Shown here piece after piece: positions 9,707 through 20,299 of a stretch of 64,000 nucleotides of DNA. Position numbers and translations under genes: made by a program. Where the stretch lies: positions 54,257,708 to 54,321,707 of the forward strand of contig CM076847.1 in the NCBI GenBank assembly GCA_039519185.1, written 5' to 3'. Source of the stretch: Astragalus membranaceus. Lineage: Eukaryota; Streptophyta; Magnoliopsida; Fabales; Fabaceae. The notes beneath the pieces are model-generated. The model had not been told where the DNA came from and did not search any database. It saw nothing but the letters and a program-made list of their open reading frames with translations. Position 1 is the stretch's first letter. Each line of letters begins with the position of its first letter.

Positions 9707-10090
9707 AGTTTTACAAGTGCAGGGTTGCTGGACCCAAACCAGATTGCTGCCATTGGGGATGGATCTGAAGATGAAGTGGGTGAGACCAGCCTAGTCCGCC
9801 GTTGTCTTGCCGGTGAAAGTTGAAGAATTGGGAAACTGCTGACTTTCCCGTGGCTTTTAATTCAATGTAATAACTTGTAATGCAGCCCTGTGGCTCTGCC
9901 CAAGGCCATAGGATAAGTTGCTAGGGGCACGCATGCTTTTATCCTCATTGTCATCATCGTTAATAAAAACGGTGTTTTTGAATTTCATTTATAAAATCAT
10001 TTCTCTTTCTTGCATTGTGTCTCTCTTGCTTTATTTTTTTTGCTTGCTTGCTTCGCTTTTCATTCTGCTTTTCGGTTCTGCAAAATGCAG
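9707..10090 (+). other. C-terminal tail of gag-pro and probable Ogre intron
   Basis: After the TAG the gag-pro frame continues with SFTSAGLLDPNQIAAIGDG and stops at 9821-9823. The RT frame becomes protein-like only after 10090. Ogre elements are known to carry a spliced intron here. Donor-like GTGAGA (9780) and GTGAAAGT (9813) are visible. A long pyrimidine-rich run (about 9985-10080) leads to an acceptor TGCAG ending at 10090. Joining 9812 to 10091 does not preserve frame (off by one base), so either a small indel occurred or another donor is used. Boundaries are tentative. Confidence 0.5.
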
Positions 10091-11115
10091 ATCAACAATA
10101 ATTGTCTCTGAAAATAACAGTGCCAATGATCCACATTATGACTTTGATCACCCTATTAATCAAGCCGAGGGGGATGTTAGGGACAACTGGGAAGCTCCTC
10201 CAGAACTCATGAGATTAATGGAACAAGAAGAAAGGGTAATTCAGCCCCATGGGGAGTCAGTCGAGGTAGTCAACTTGGGTACTGAAGAGGACAAGAAAAA
10301 GGTCAAGGTTGGTACTGCAATGGGGAGTATTGAACGCAAGAAGTTGATTCAGCTCCTGTTTGAGTATGTTGACGTCTTTGCGTGGTCATACAAGGACATG
10401 CCGGGTTTGGATACGGATATTGTTGAGCATAGATTGCCAGTAAAACCAGAATGCCCTCCGGTAAAACAAAAGCTGAGAAGAATGAAGCCGGAGATGTCGG
10501 TGAAGATCAGAGATGAAGTGAAAAAGCAGTTTGATGCTGGATTCCTAGCAGTTGCCAAATATCCACAGTGGGTTGCCAACATTGTTCCGGTCCCAAAGAA
10601 AGACGGAAAGGTTAGGATGTGCGTTGACTACCGTGATCTGAACCGAGCAAGCCCTAAAGATGATTTCCCTCTACCCCACATCGATGTTCTGGTAGATAGT
10701 ACAGCGCAGCACTCAATGTTTTCCTTCATGGACGGATATTCAGGCTACAACCAGATTAAGATGGCTCCAGAGGATATGGAGAAAACCACCTTCATAACCC
10801 TTTGGGGAACCTTCTGTTATAAGGTCATGCCTTTCGGACTGAAGAATACCGGGGCAACCTATCAAAGAGCAATGGTAACTCTGTTCCATGACATGATGCA
10901 TAAAGAGATTGAGGTTTATGTGGATGACATGATTGCCAAATCCACAACCGATGAAGAGCATATTGTCAACCTGCAGAAACTTTTCGAGCGTCTCAAAAAA
11001 TACAAACTCAGGTTGAACCCAGCCAAGTGCACATTTGGGGTGAGGTCGGGAAAATTGTTAGGTTTCATTGTCAGCCAGAAAGGAATTGAGGTGAATCCAG
11101 ACAAGGTACTCACCA
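10091..11115 (+). CDS. pol: Ogre reverse transcriptase, C-terminally truncated by internal deletion
   Basis: The region encodes the Ogre pol start (HPINQAEGDVRDNW), a linker, then RT. RT motifs are CVDYRDLNRASPKDDFPLPH, the FSFMDGYSGYNQI block with the first catalytic Asp, MPFGLKNTGATYQ, and the YVDD box at 10917-10928 followed by SGKLLGFIVSQKG. RT copies the element RNA into DNA in cytoplasmic particles. All three catalytic Asp residues are present. Homology stops after VNPDKV at about 11106. The connection domain and the first half of RNase H are missing, and the RNase H tail follows in another frame. In-frame coding upstream of 10091 (from 9918) is probably intron. Confidence 0.85.
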
Positions 11116-11427
11116 TTGGAAAAGACTTGTTGTGCCCTTGCCTGGGCTGCGCATCGATTAAGACAATACATGTTGAGTCATACTACCTGGTTGGTGTCTA
11201 AAATGGACCCGATCAAGTACATATTTGAGAAACCTGCACTCACATGCAGAATTGCTCGGTGGGAAATGCTTTTATCAGAATATGACCTCATGTATGTCAC
11301 CCAAAAGATGATCAAAGGCAGTACATTGGTGGAGTACCTGGCACATCAACCAATTGAGGGCTATCAGTCAATGCAATGCGAATTCCCAGACGAAGACATC
11401 ATGGCATTGTTTGACGAGGGGAAGTCC
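11116..11427 (+). pseudogene. pol: C-terminal fragment of Ogre RNase H
   Basis: The frame reads EKTCCALAWAAHRLRQYML, then WLVSKMDPIKYIFEKPALT and YLAHQPIEGY. This is the last part of the RT-linked RNase H and the following linker in Tat/Ogre Pol. It is fused out of frame to the RT at about 11115, so roughly 150-200 residues (connection domain and RNase H N-terminal half) were deleted. At 11427 it is cut by solo LTR K. The coding sequence resumes after 13807 with SQENERWRMIFDG, so the insertion split a contiguous frame. Confidence 0.8.
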
Positions 11428-13807
11428 TGTAACGCCCCGATAAATTCTAACATATAGAATCACCGAAATGCACTAAATGGCATACATCAGAGTAACTTCT
11501 TGTTATTGAAATATTGAACACAACTAAAACTTTCGATAATACACATCAAATGGTTCTCCGAACCTCATAAACTTCCTGAAAATGCTTACGTCCAAAACTT
11601 AAGACTTATACAAAATCCTGGTGTTCAATACTCAAAACATAAAGTAGCGGAAACGATTTTACAACATAAACAATGAAAGTTATTCAATCGGAACATAGAA
11701 ACAGTAAATGGGACAAGGGTCTAAAACATGAAATTAAGTCTTCAATGACTCCAAGAGTCACACCGGCTAACCGTGCTTTGTCGCCTTTGCTTTCCCCTGT
11801 TTCTCTGTAAAAACCACAAATATGAAGGGTGAGATAAACATTATCTCAGTGAGTCCTATCGAGACCCCTTACTAACTCTAGCGGTTCATTATGCTTTGCT
11901 TCGACTCGTGGCCCTAAAAAGCAACCACGTGGAAATATATTAAGTTCCTGTAACCTTTATGCTCATGGCCCTCCTAAGCGACACATGAAGCATACAATCT
12001 TTTGTTCCATGTTTTTAGCATAACACCTCAGTCTACCTATTTTATAGGTACTTCTTGACCTTGGTGAACCCATCCCGCTATTTTTAGTGGGGGAAACATT
12101 CTTGAGTCAAGGTTTTGGGGCTCATGACTTCCCCTCCCCTAGTATGCTAACCTCTAAGGGTCGTCACCCTTTTTCCTCTTGTATTTAATATACATTTTCA
12201 GTCCATGTACCCGCAATGGGCTGTTAGTCATTTCAGTCAAGTACAATGTATAATATCAGTCAAGTACCGTGTATAATTATTCCTTAACATATGTTCTCAC
12301 GCGTTCTCTAAGTGCGGTTTTCCATTTCATTCATAATACACAAGTTTTCTACCAAACATGTTTAATCTCATGACATTGGTATCCTTACATTGTTGGGGGA
12401 CCTTGGGGAATGGATTAGAAGAGGATTGGAATCATTTGAAATGGATAAAAGGTACTTTGAATTTGAAAACCAGGAAGTCTCGCACGACCCGTGCGACTAG
12501 GCGCACGACCCGTGCGCTGTTGAACAAGTTGTAGAAAATTTCCAGAAAGATACGCACGACCCGTGCGACTAAGCGCACGATCCGGGCGTTATTGAATAAA
12601 GCTGTAGAAAGTTCCTGAAACATACGCACGACCCGTGCGACTAGGCGCACGATCCGTGCGCGTTTAAAAATCCAGTTCTTGTAGCATCAGATGGGGGCGC
12701 ACGACCCGTGCTCAGAGGCACACGATCCGTGCGTCTCCATCAGTTTTCCAGAAAACAGACTTTTTATGAGGTAATCCATTCCATTCCGATTCCCACTTCC
12801 TTTCCGACCGAGACCCAAACGTAAACACACATTATAACGGTATATTATAGTAACACAATCAATCCAATCTAGTGCACCCAACAATCAATCAAGCACATTA
12901 TTTATCGTTTAAAATCACTCTTTTAGAAAACGATTTTCGAAAAGGTGAAGACTCGGAAAAACGCACACATTCCCTAAGCGAGTTATAGAACTCACCTAAC
13001 GTGATGTCAATCACGAAATTTCTGAAACACTTGGAGTTCAACGACCCCGAATTTACACGAACTCGCTCCGTAACGGTCCTTCTCGTTTTCACGAATTCCA
13101 CGTCCCTTCCAATTTGAATCCCAGCATTTTGAGCTACTGACCCTCTTCCCTAATTACTTCAAACAGCAAGGTGATGTCTCCCAAGGTTCTATTCTAGCTC
13201 TAAGATGACATGCAACCTATTTGGAGCACCAAAACTCCATTTTTGAGCTTGGAGCTTCAAATGTATGACAATGGTGAATCTGAGTTGGGAGGAGGTTGGG
13301 TTACGAAATTTGTATCAACGGATAGAGGAGGAGAAACTGATTATGATGATGGTGGAAATCGAAACATGCATCAAGAACCTGAACTTCTTCTTCCCTCTCC
13401 TTCTCTTCCTCTCTCTCGCAACTCTCCTCTCTATTCTCTCCTCTTTCTAATTTTTCTGATTTCCAGAATTGGTTCAAGTGTTTTTCAGTTTTGGTTTTTC
13501 AGCTGGAAGCAAATATATATATAGTATGGGGAAAAGACAGGTTTGCCCCTCACTTAACCTTCATATCTCCTATGACTCCCATTAGCCTTAAGCATCTTAC
13601 TAACCTCCCATTAATTACTATCTTAATACCTTATTTTGATTATGCATGACTACAATTATTTATTTCAACTTCATATAATTAAATAGCCTATGCAATTAAC
13701 TAAATTCATGATGAAACCTTTGCGCTAAATACTCGACTTAGCCGATGATTACCTTAACCTTCTCGCTAATTTAAGTAAACTAAATTAGCTAGTTAGGGGA
13801 TGTTACA
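11428..13807 (-). mobile_element. Solo LTR K (Tekay-like, family shared with D and F)
   Basis: The block runs TGTAACGCCCCG to GGGATGTTACA and interrupts the Ogre RNase H region. Flanks are AGTCC (11423-11427) and CGTCC (13808-13812), a 5-bp target duplication with one mismatch. On the minus strand its end region (CTCTGATGTATGCCATTT) matches the ends of LTRs D and F. There is no primer site, polypurine tract or internal domain. This is the product expected when two LTRs recombine and delete the element between them. A possible TATA (minus ACTATATATATAT) lies near 13511-13524. Confidence 0.85.
12479..12740. repeat. CGCACGACCCGTGCG hairpin cassette in LTR K
   Basis: Inverted repeats with arms CGCACG and CGTGCG around ACC occur repeatedly, in pairs joined by ACTAGG or ACTAAG. 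Pairs lie about 65 bp apart with GTTGAACAAG...AGAAA... spacers, and a last pair is near 12697-12735. Some copies have mutated arms (GATCCGGGCG). LTRs D and F carry the same core in the opposite orientation. Confidence 0.85.
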
Positions 13808-14419
13808 CGTCCCAAGAAAATGAAAGATGGAGGATGATCTTTGATGGTGCGTCCAACATTTGGGGACATGGGGCTGGAGCTGTGTTAATTTCCCCTGACA
13901 ACCGCTTCATCCCAGTCACTGCTAGACTGAGCTTCTATGTCACTAATAATATTGCAGAATATGAAGCGTGTATCCTCGGCATCCAAGCAGCCCTAGAGTG
14001 GAAAGTCAAAAGGCTTGATGTGTATGGTGATTCAGCCTTGGTTATTCATCAAGTAAGAGGTGATTGGGAGACCAGAGATCCCAAACTAATTCCTTATTGG
14101 CCGATGCTTTAGCAACTTTGTCTTCGATGTTCAACATCAACTGTGACAGGAGTTTGACCCACATCAGAATCCAACATCGGAGTCTGCCTGCACATCATTA
14201 CTGCACTGCAATAGAGGAAGAGTCTGATGACCAGCCATGGTATAATGACATCAAGCAATACATCATCAACAGAGAATACCCTCCTGGGGCATCGGAAAAT
14301 GACAAGAGAACTCTTAGAAGGCTGTCGAGGAATTTCTTCTTGAGTGGCGAGATACTCTACAAAAGAAATTATGACATGGTACTCCTGAGATGTGTTGCGA
14401 ATCCAAAAGAAATTATTAC
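13808..14419 (+). pseudogene. pol: Second (Ogre-type) RNase H and following linker, deleted and frameshifted
   Basis: The first frame (13834-14097) reads MIFDGASNIWGHGAGAVL, then NNIAEYEACILGIQAAL and DVYGDSALVIHQVRGDW. This is the additional RNase H domain of Tat/Ogre Pol with its D, E, D residues. Near 14098 the domain jumps to ADALATLSSMFNINCD in another frame, so about 25-30 residues are lost. The linker toward integrase (LYKRNYDMVLLRCV) ends at about 14397. Integrase is absent because Tekay element C begins within the next 25 bp. The domain cannot be expressed as one protein. Confidence 0.8.
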
Positions 14420-14990
14420 ACGTAGAAATAAGCCGTGAGGACATCAAATAAATTTGGAAACAATCAAATCACCTCAAAGTTGTTTTCAAACAACCATTAA
14501 CTTAACCCAGAGCTTCTTTTTCCTCTAATGCAACTTTCCTCACGATATCTTTACCAACGACGCACCCAATTCCTTTCCGAATTGGCCAATAGCGTTGAGA
14601 GTTTCCCTTCAACCTAAGTACGCCTCCAATGATTTTCCTCAATCAGATTTTATTAGCCTCTTGATTCGTTCCAAAAATTTTAACATTAGCATGCGGGTTT
14701 TCACAAAATGACTTTCAAAACTACCATGTCGCACGCCTATCTTCACTTCGGAAATTTCAGTCACTTGCAAGCATATCCATCAATTAATCCCTTGATGGAT
14801 ACCCACAATCGTGAAAAACAGTCAGCAGTCACCTCACTTTCACATTCGTATTCACGTTTGACTTGTCAAACAGAATCACATAATACTATCTGATTGTTAA
14901 CCTTCGCAAGCGAAAGGTTAACACCAAAACCTTGCCACTATAGTGGAAACTTATGTATGTTCCCCGTCTTAGAGCTAAAAGACTCTAACG
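14420..14990 (-). other. 3' untranslated region of element C
   Basis: It has no coding signal. 14420-14710 matches the 3' tail of element A in reverse complement, including the phrase around CCCGCATGCTAA. The rest has stops in all frames and includes a short inverted repeat GTTAACCTTCGC/GCGAAAGGTTAAC (14897-14922). Confidence 0.6.
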
Positions 14991-15583
14991 ATTCCATTTC
15001 ATGCATCATTAACTCTGCCGTGTGAATAGATTTCCTACTCAGCGCATCAGCTACAACATTGGCCTTCCCTGGATGATACTTCAACTAGAAGTCATAATCC
15101 TTCAGAAATTCTACCCATCTCCATTGCCTGTTATTCAGTTCTTTCTAATCAAACGGATACCTTAAACTTTTGTGATCACTAAAGACTTCGAAACGAGACC
15201 CACACAGGTAATGTCTCCAAATCTTCAGTGCATTTACAATAGCTGTCAACTCCAAATCATGAGTTGGATAATTCTCCTCATGAATCTTCAATTGCCTGAA
15301 TTCATAAGCTACCACTTGTTGATTCTGCATGAGAACACATCCTAAACTCTTCCCAGAAGCATCGCTCTAAATTTGGAATTCCAATGACGAATCCGGAAGA
15401 ATCAGGATCGGAGCAGAAGTCAACTGATTTTTCAATTCTTGAAAACATTCTTCACAATCGGCATCCCACGTAAACGGTTGACCCTTACGAGTTAACCGAG
15501 TAAGTGGAAGAACTAACTTTGTAGAACCCATGAATAAATCTTCTATATAACTAGCTAGACCCAAGAAAATTTTGATCTCTGTG
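14991..15583 (-). pseudogene. pol: Tekay RNase H and end of RT (element C)
   Basis: On the minus strand the order is GLASYIEDLFMGSTKLVLPL, then TRKGQPFTWDADCEECFQEL and FQI, a stop, then SDASGKSLGCVLMQNQQVV. YPTHDLELTAIVNALKIW, SRFEVFSDHKSLRY and the DALSRKS end of RNase H follow. The RNase H catalytic residues (first D in SDASG, E in DLELTA, D in SDHK) are visible, but TAG/TAA stops (about 15370, 15147 and 15086) interrupt it. The piece continues RT from 25796, separated by the insertion of element E. Integrase, which should follow, is deleted. Confidence 0.85.
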
Positions 15584-15860
15584 ACTGATGTCGTGACCGG
15601 GATCCCGACGTAGACGGCCCAAAAATCGATATTTCAGGGAGTCGCCACCCAATTTATTAAATAGGGAAAATTGAGAAAAACCTACCTTAAAATTAATGGT
15701 CTGCGTAAACTAGGTTGGATTCGGGAGTCGGTTATGCATAGGGAAGGGCGAAAACTTAATTCCACTACACCCCTAGTACATCCGTCCTAAGACAGTTACC
15801 CTAAATCTGATTGTGCAAATATAAATTACGAATTTATTTGTTTTACCCAAAAATAAAATA

Positions 15861-16208
15861 GGCTAAATTATAGTTTTGGTCCCCCTATTTTCAAAAATTC
15901 AGACATTTGGTCCTCCTATTTTAAAACTCAGACATTTGGTCCCCCAATTTTAAAAAATCAAAGACATTTAGTCCGAAGAGGGACCAAATGTCTTTGATTT
16001 TTTAAAATTGGGGGACCAAATGTCTTTGATTTTTTAAAATTGAGGGACCAAATGTCTTTGATTATTAGCCATAAAAAACTGAAAATTCCTCTTGGGACTA
16101 AATATCTTTGATTTTTTAAAATAGGGGGACCAAATGTCTGAGTTTTAAAATAGGGGGACCAAATGTCTGAATTTTTGAAAATAGGGGGACCAAAACTATA
16201 ATTTAGCC
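15861..16208. mobile_element. MULE-type MITE, 348 bp
   Basis: Both ends begin GGCTAAATTATAGTTTTGG in inverted orientation, and the terminal repeats run at least 80 bp, so nearly the whole element folds back. Flanks are perfect 9-bp duplications AATAAAATA (15852-15860 and 16209-16217), the size made by Mutator-like transposases. The other LTR of E at 23800 has the same site unfilled (AATAAAATG, one substitution). TTTGGTCC words are repeated throughout, as in the larger MULE-like elements at 33099 and 34454. It has no coding capacity. Confidence 0.9.
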
Positions 16209-17676
16209 AATAAAATAGTAGAGAATAATAAGGGCTAACTTAGAAAAATTTAATTTTGACTTGACGGGGAAGCCCCGCTCCTACGTATCCTCAGGTGCAA
16301 TGAGGAACTCAAAAGTCACGTAGTTCTTTCTGAAAAATTTTGTTGGTTGATGTTTTTTAATATAGGGGTTTTAGGATTATTGAGCTGTACAGCTCATCCA
16401 TCCTAGAACGCTGACTAACCCGTCTGTACAGTCGGCTTAGTCCCCTATTTTCGGAAAATAGAGTTTTTGGAGTTTGGAAAAATGAGTTGAAGTGTGTTGG
16501 TTTGATTTTATTGGAATCGGGGTTTTAGGATTCCTGAGCCGTACGGCTCATTCATCCTAGAACGCTGACTAACCCGTCCGTACAGTCGGCTTAGTCCCCT
16601 ATTTTGAGAATTTGATTTGTGGGAAGAAATGTGTTGGTGTTAATTTTAATTTAAAAATTGTTCATTTTAAATAGGGATTTTAGGACATGATCCGTAACGG
16701 TTCATTAGTGACCTAAAAAGCAGACTAACCCGACTGTACAGTCGACTTAGTCCCCTATTTATATTTTTTGGGAATTAAGTGAATTATTCATGTATTTCAT
16801 AGGTTTTTTTGTAAAAGAAATTAATAAAAACGAGAAGAGAGGGTGCGATAGTAAAATGGGGTGCAGTTTGCAAAAAGGGAGTTGTATTATTGTTTGCTTG
16901 AATGCAAAAGTATTAAGCTCATTTGTGTCCTAGAGGGGTCCCTTTGGGAATAGATCTAAGGCTTTTTCTATCAAGTGAACCTCTCAAAGGCAGCTCTATA
17001 GTGTCCTAAATAAGGTTCCTAGAGCCAACGACCCCAATTAAGAACACTGATCAACAACAATAGGCAAGCTATTAGGAGTGCCAGCATTCTCAAGAGAGAC
17101 CAAACTCTAGGTGAGACTTTCGTCACCACCCAACAGGACGCACATCCTGTAGGCCATCACTACGCAGTCTCGTTCTAACTTAGGTTATTCTCTAGTCCGG
17201 GTATAAGACTATTCTCACATGTGTGCAGAAGTGTGATAGTGGAGTGTGTGTAGGAGCAAAATGTTAAATATACCCCCCTAGCTGCAAAACAAACAAACAC
17301 ATATACAGAAAATAATAGTCTTCTACCCTAGGGTTTATATCAAGCATAAAATAAAGATATACAAAAAGAAACTAAAGAAGTAAATAACTAATCAATAAAT
17401 ATGTACATAAATAAATAAATAAATAAACAAATAGATATAAATAAATAAATACAAAACTAACCTCAAACTGATGAACGCGATGAACGCCAAAACGGACCGA
17501 GCAGTCTGACCAGGTCAACTGCGAACCGGACTGCTTTGAGAACCGAAAAACCGATTCAAAAAAATTACAAAATAATCAAAGACAGACTTTTAGTGTATGG
17601 ACCGCAAAGGCTACCCCAAAAGATCACTTAATCTGCCAATGACTCCTCCCCTCTCCAAACCTTCACCTCTCAACCT

Positions 17677-17684
17677 CTTTTATA
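17677..17684 (-). promoter_or_regulatory. TATA box of element E 3' LTR
   Basis: The minus strand reads GACTATAAAAGAGGTTG. The same box is conserved at 25257-25264 in the 5' LTR, where it would drive transcription of the element. It lies about 530 bp from the minus-strand LTR start. Confidence 0.6.
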
Positions 17685-17774
17685 GTCAATTGCTATAGGG
17701 TTGTTGTTTCTTGCAAGCAATGTGGGACTAAAACAAGATAGAGAAAACAATTCCCACTTAGAGAACACAATTCC

Positions 17775-18125
17775 CGTTTTTCTCAAACCTGTCACCGTAA
17801 AAGCGCGATTCCGGATTCGTTAACCGTTGGATCGTCTTTGTTTTCTGACAGTAGGTTCCTGAGACATATATCTTCGCTTTCACCTTCCGGATCGTCGAAA
17901 CAAGGTCTGAGGAGAGAGAAATTGCCTTCGCAATAGCTGCAGTTTTTGGTCCGTTTTTTCTCAAACCTCTCACCGTAAAGGTGCGATTCCGGATTCGTTA
18001 ACCGTTAGATCATCTTCGTTTTTGGACAGCAGGTTCGTGGGACATATGTCTCCACTTTCACCGTTCGGATCGTCAAAACGAGGTCCAAGGAGAGAGAAAT
18101 TGCTTTTGCATAGTAGCTAAAAACT
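17775..18125. repeat. Tandem duplication of about 178 bp in the E LTR
   Basis: The phrase TCAAACCTGTCACCGTAAA starts at 17782. A slightly diverged copy, TCAAACCTCTCACCGTAAA, starts about 178 bp later. The repeated block includes GCGATTCCGGATTCGTTAACC and CCGGATCGTC. The right LTR (25360-25700) carries the same duplication, so it predates insertion. Confidence 0.85.
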
Positions 18126-18211
18126 AAAACCCGAAAATACCCAAAAAGCGACTATTTTTTGTAATTTTTTCAAAAAACTGAAAAATTCCGGTAAAAATTG
18201 AGTGTTCACAG

Positions 18212-18225
18212 TTGCCCCTCTGTGC
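18212..18225 (-). promoter_or_regulatory. Polypurine tract of element E
   Basis: The minus strand reads CACAGAGGGGCAAC directly before the 3' LTR (TGTGAACACTC). This is the purine-rich primer for plus-strand synthesis and confirms minus orientation. Confidence 0.75.
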
Positions 18226-18416
18226 TTACTCTCTTACGATATAACACACAAAACCATGTTCTCCATGTTTTGTCGTATTATCAAAGTAAGAGATAAGTAC
18301 AGATACGAACCTCAATTTTAACCGGTGAAATATGCGATTGTCGAGGTGAATTGAAAACCACGAATTTTTTTCTTTTTTAAAGTACGATGTCGAAGCTATA
18401 TTACAACGGAGATGAT

Positions 18417-19470
18417 GCCAGGGCGAAACCGATAGCAGAAAATTAAAGAAAATGGCAGGGCGCGACCGATAGTATGAAAATTAAAGACAATGCCAGGGCG
18501 AGACCGATAGGACAAAATTAAAGACAATGCCAGGGCGAGACCGATAGCATGAAAATTAAAGACAATGCCAGGGCGAGACCAATAGCACAAAATTAAAGAC
18601 AATGCCAGGGCGAGACCGATAGCATGAAAATAAAGACAATGCCAGGGCGAGACCGATAGCATGAAAATTAAAGACAATGCCAGGGCGAGACCGATAGCAT
18701 GAAAATTAAAGACAATGCCAGGGCGAGACCGATAGCACAAAATTAAAGACAATGCCAGGGCAAGACCGATAGCATGAAAATTAAAGACAATGCCAGGGCG
18801 AGACCGATAGCCTGAAAACTAAAGACAATGCCAGGGCGAGACCGATAGCATGAAAATTAAAGACAATGCCAGGGCGAGACCGATAGCATGAAAATTAAAG
18901 ACAATGCCAGGGCCAGACCGATAGCATGAAAATTAAAGACAATGCCAGGGCGCGACCGATGGCATGAAAATTGAAGACAATGCCAGGGCGAGACCGATAG
19001 CACAAAATTAAAGACAATGCCAGGGCGAGACCGATAGCATGAAAATTAAATACAATGCCAGGGCGAGACCGATAGCACAAAATTAATGACAATGCCAGGG
19101 CGAGACCGATAGTATGAAAATTAAAGACAATGCCAGGGCGAGACCGATAGCATGAAAATTAAAGACAATGCCAGGGCGAGACCGATAGCACAAAATTAAA
19201 GACAATGCCAGGGCGAGACCGATAGCATGAAAATAAAAGACAATGCCAGGGCGAGACCGATAGCAAGAAATTAAAGACAAATGCCAGGGCAAGACCGATA
19301 GCATGAAAATTAATGTCAATGCCAGGGCGAGGCCGATAGCAAGAAAATTAAAGACAATGCCAGGGCAAGACCGATTGCATGAAAATTAAAGACAATGCCA
19401 GGGCGAGACCGATAGCACAACATTAAAGACAGTGCCAGGGCGAGACCGATAGCACAAAACTAAAGACAGT
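18417..19470. repeat. Satellite-like array of a 37/38-bp unit, about 28 copies
   Basis: The unit is GCCAGGGCGAGACCGATAG followed by CATGAAAATTAAAGACAAT (38 bp) or CACAAAATTAAAGACAAT (37 bp). The two variants are interspersed rather than in blocks. Substitutions are few in the middle and grow toward both ends. The right end decays into related CCGTAGTA...AAAATACC units until about 19570. It lies in the interior of element E just inside the 3' LTR. Because 38 is not a multiple of three, the long minus-strand frames here cycle through frames and are artefacts. Confidence 0.95.
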
Positions 19471-20299
19471 ACTACGGCTGAACCGTAGTACGAAAAAATA
19501 CCATTTCCAGAGTTGAGCCGTAGCATGGAAACACAGTGTCAAATGCCAGGGCTTGACCATAGCACTGAAATGAACATAAAATGCAATGGATGTCTTGCTT
19601 TGAGTAATTATTATTATTATTTTTGTTTTCACAAAGCGACTGAAAGAACACATGCTTCTATTCATGAAGGGGATGCATTGTTGGACATGAAATGTATGCA
19701 TGATATGACCTGGAATGTATGAAATATGCATGATCTTTGAGTTAAAATTGAGATGCACGTGTCATGAAAGTTAGATTCCGAAAACATTTTCTTTTTTGTG
19801 CATGCTTCATTTCAACCCAATCAAACTGATTCTCAAATGGAAGGTGATCCTCGTCCTCGCTAGCTTTTTAAGATCTCCTTCCTTTTATGATCACTTCTCA
19901 TTCTTCAAACAACTCACTTTCAAGTTTGACCCTCTCTCTATATATATTTTTTTCACAAATATATCGTCATTAGCCCTCTAAATCATATCATTGGTTCCAA
20001 GTTGACTATTTTTGAAGCATTACTTAATGAGCATGCATGGATTTGTGGGTATTGACAAGCTAGACTTTTCTGTGTTTTTTGGTTTTCCTGTTTTGGATTT
20101 TGAAGGTTTGGAAGTGGATGGTTTTTTGGAAAGCGAAGGCGTAGGGAAGACAAAACGACACAAGATGGTAGGGAAAAAGGTTAGTGGTAACCTCCAGCTA
20201 TTGAGGATTTCTTTTAATTGTGGTAGCTGGCTTGCTGGAAATTGGTCAGGTATTGGAATCAAGCTTTACCACCGAGGGAAGACTACTAGGTGTAGCAAG
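19471..20299. other. Element E interior, no gene seen
   Basis: Mostly AT-rich with TTATTATTATTATTTTTG near 19605-19624 and ATGCATG-type words around 19690-19730. A 102-codon open frame at 20012-20320 shows no recognisable motif and lies opposite the element's own direction, so I do not call it a gene. Confidence 0.5.

Larger units (their letters stand above)
5500..14420 (+). mobile_element. Ogre-like Ty3/gypsy element J, truncated and nested
   Basis: Order on the + strand is ORF1, gag, protease with a G-patch, a non-coding gap, RT, RNase H, then a second RNase H. The extra ORF1, the DNGS protease, the G-patch tail and the gap between pro and RT are hallmarks of the Ogre branch of the Tat lineage. 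Neither LTR nor an integrase is present: the left end meets element I and the right end is cut by Tekay element C. A solo LTR (11428-13807) splits the RNase H region. At least two more internal deletions have occurred (at about 11115 and about 14098). Confidence 0.85.
15589..18211 (-). mobile_element. 3' LTR of element E (carries a MITE)
   Basis: It starts TGTCGTGACCGG and ends GTGTTCACA. Phrases such as GGGAGTCGCCACC, ATTCGGGAGTCGGTTATGC and CCTACGTATCCTCAGGTGC are, to my recollection, common in plant Tat/Ogre-type LTRs. Without the 348-bp MITE and its 9-bp duplication it is 2266 bp against 2261 bp in the other LTR. Inverted palindromic segments near 16380-16440 and 16530-16600 (AGCCGTACGGCT, GTACAGTCGGC) recur three times at about 160-190 bp spacing. 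Confidence 0.9.

Noticed and set aside
18396..19319. Minus-strand frames repeating FNFHAIGLALALSLI
   Set aside because: Created by the 37/38-bp array; the unit is not a multiple of three and variants mix frames.
18417..19470. CRISPR-like regular repeats
   Set aside because: Units are directly adjacent with no unique spacers, inside a plant retrotransposon.
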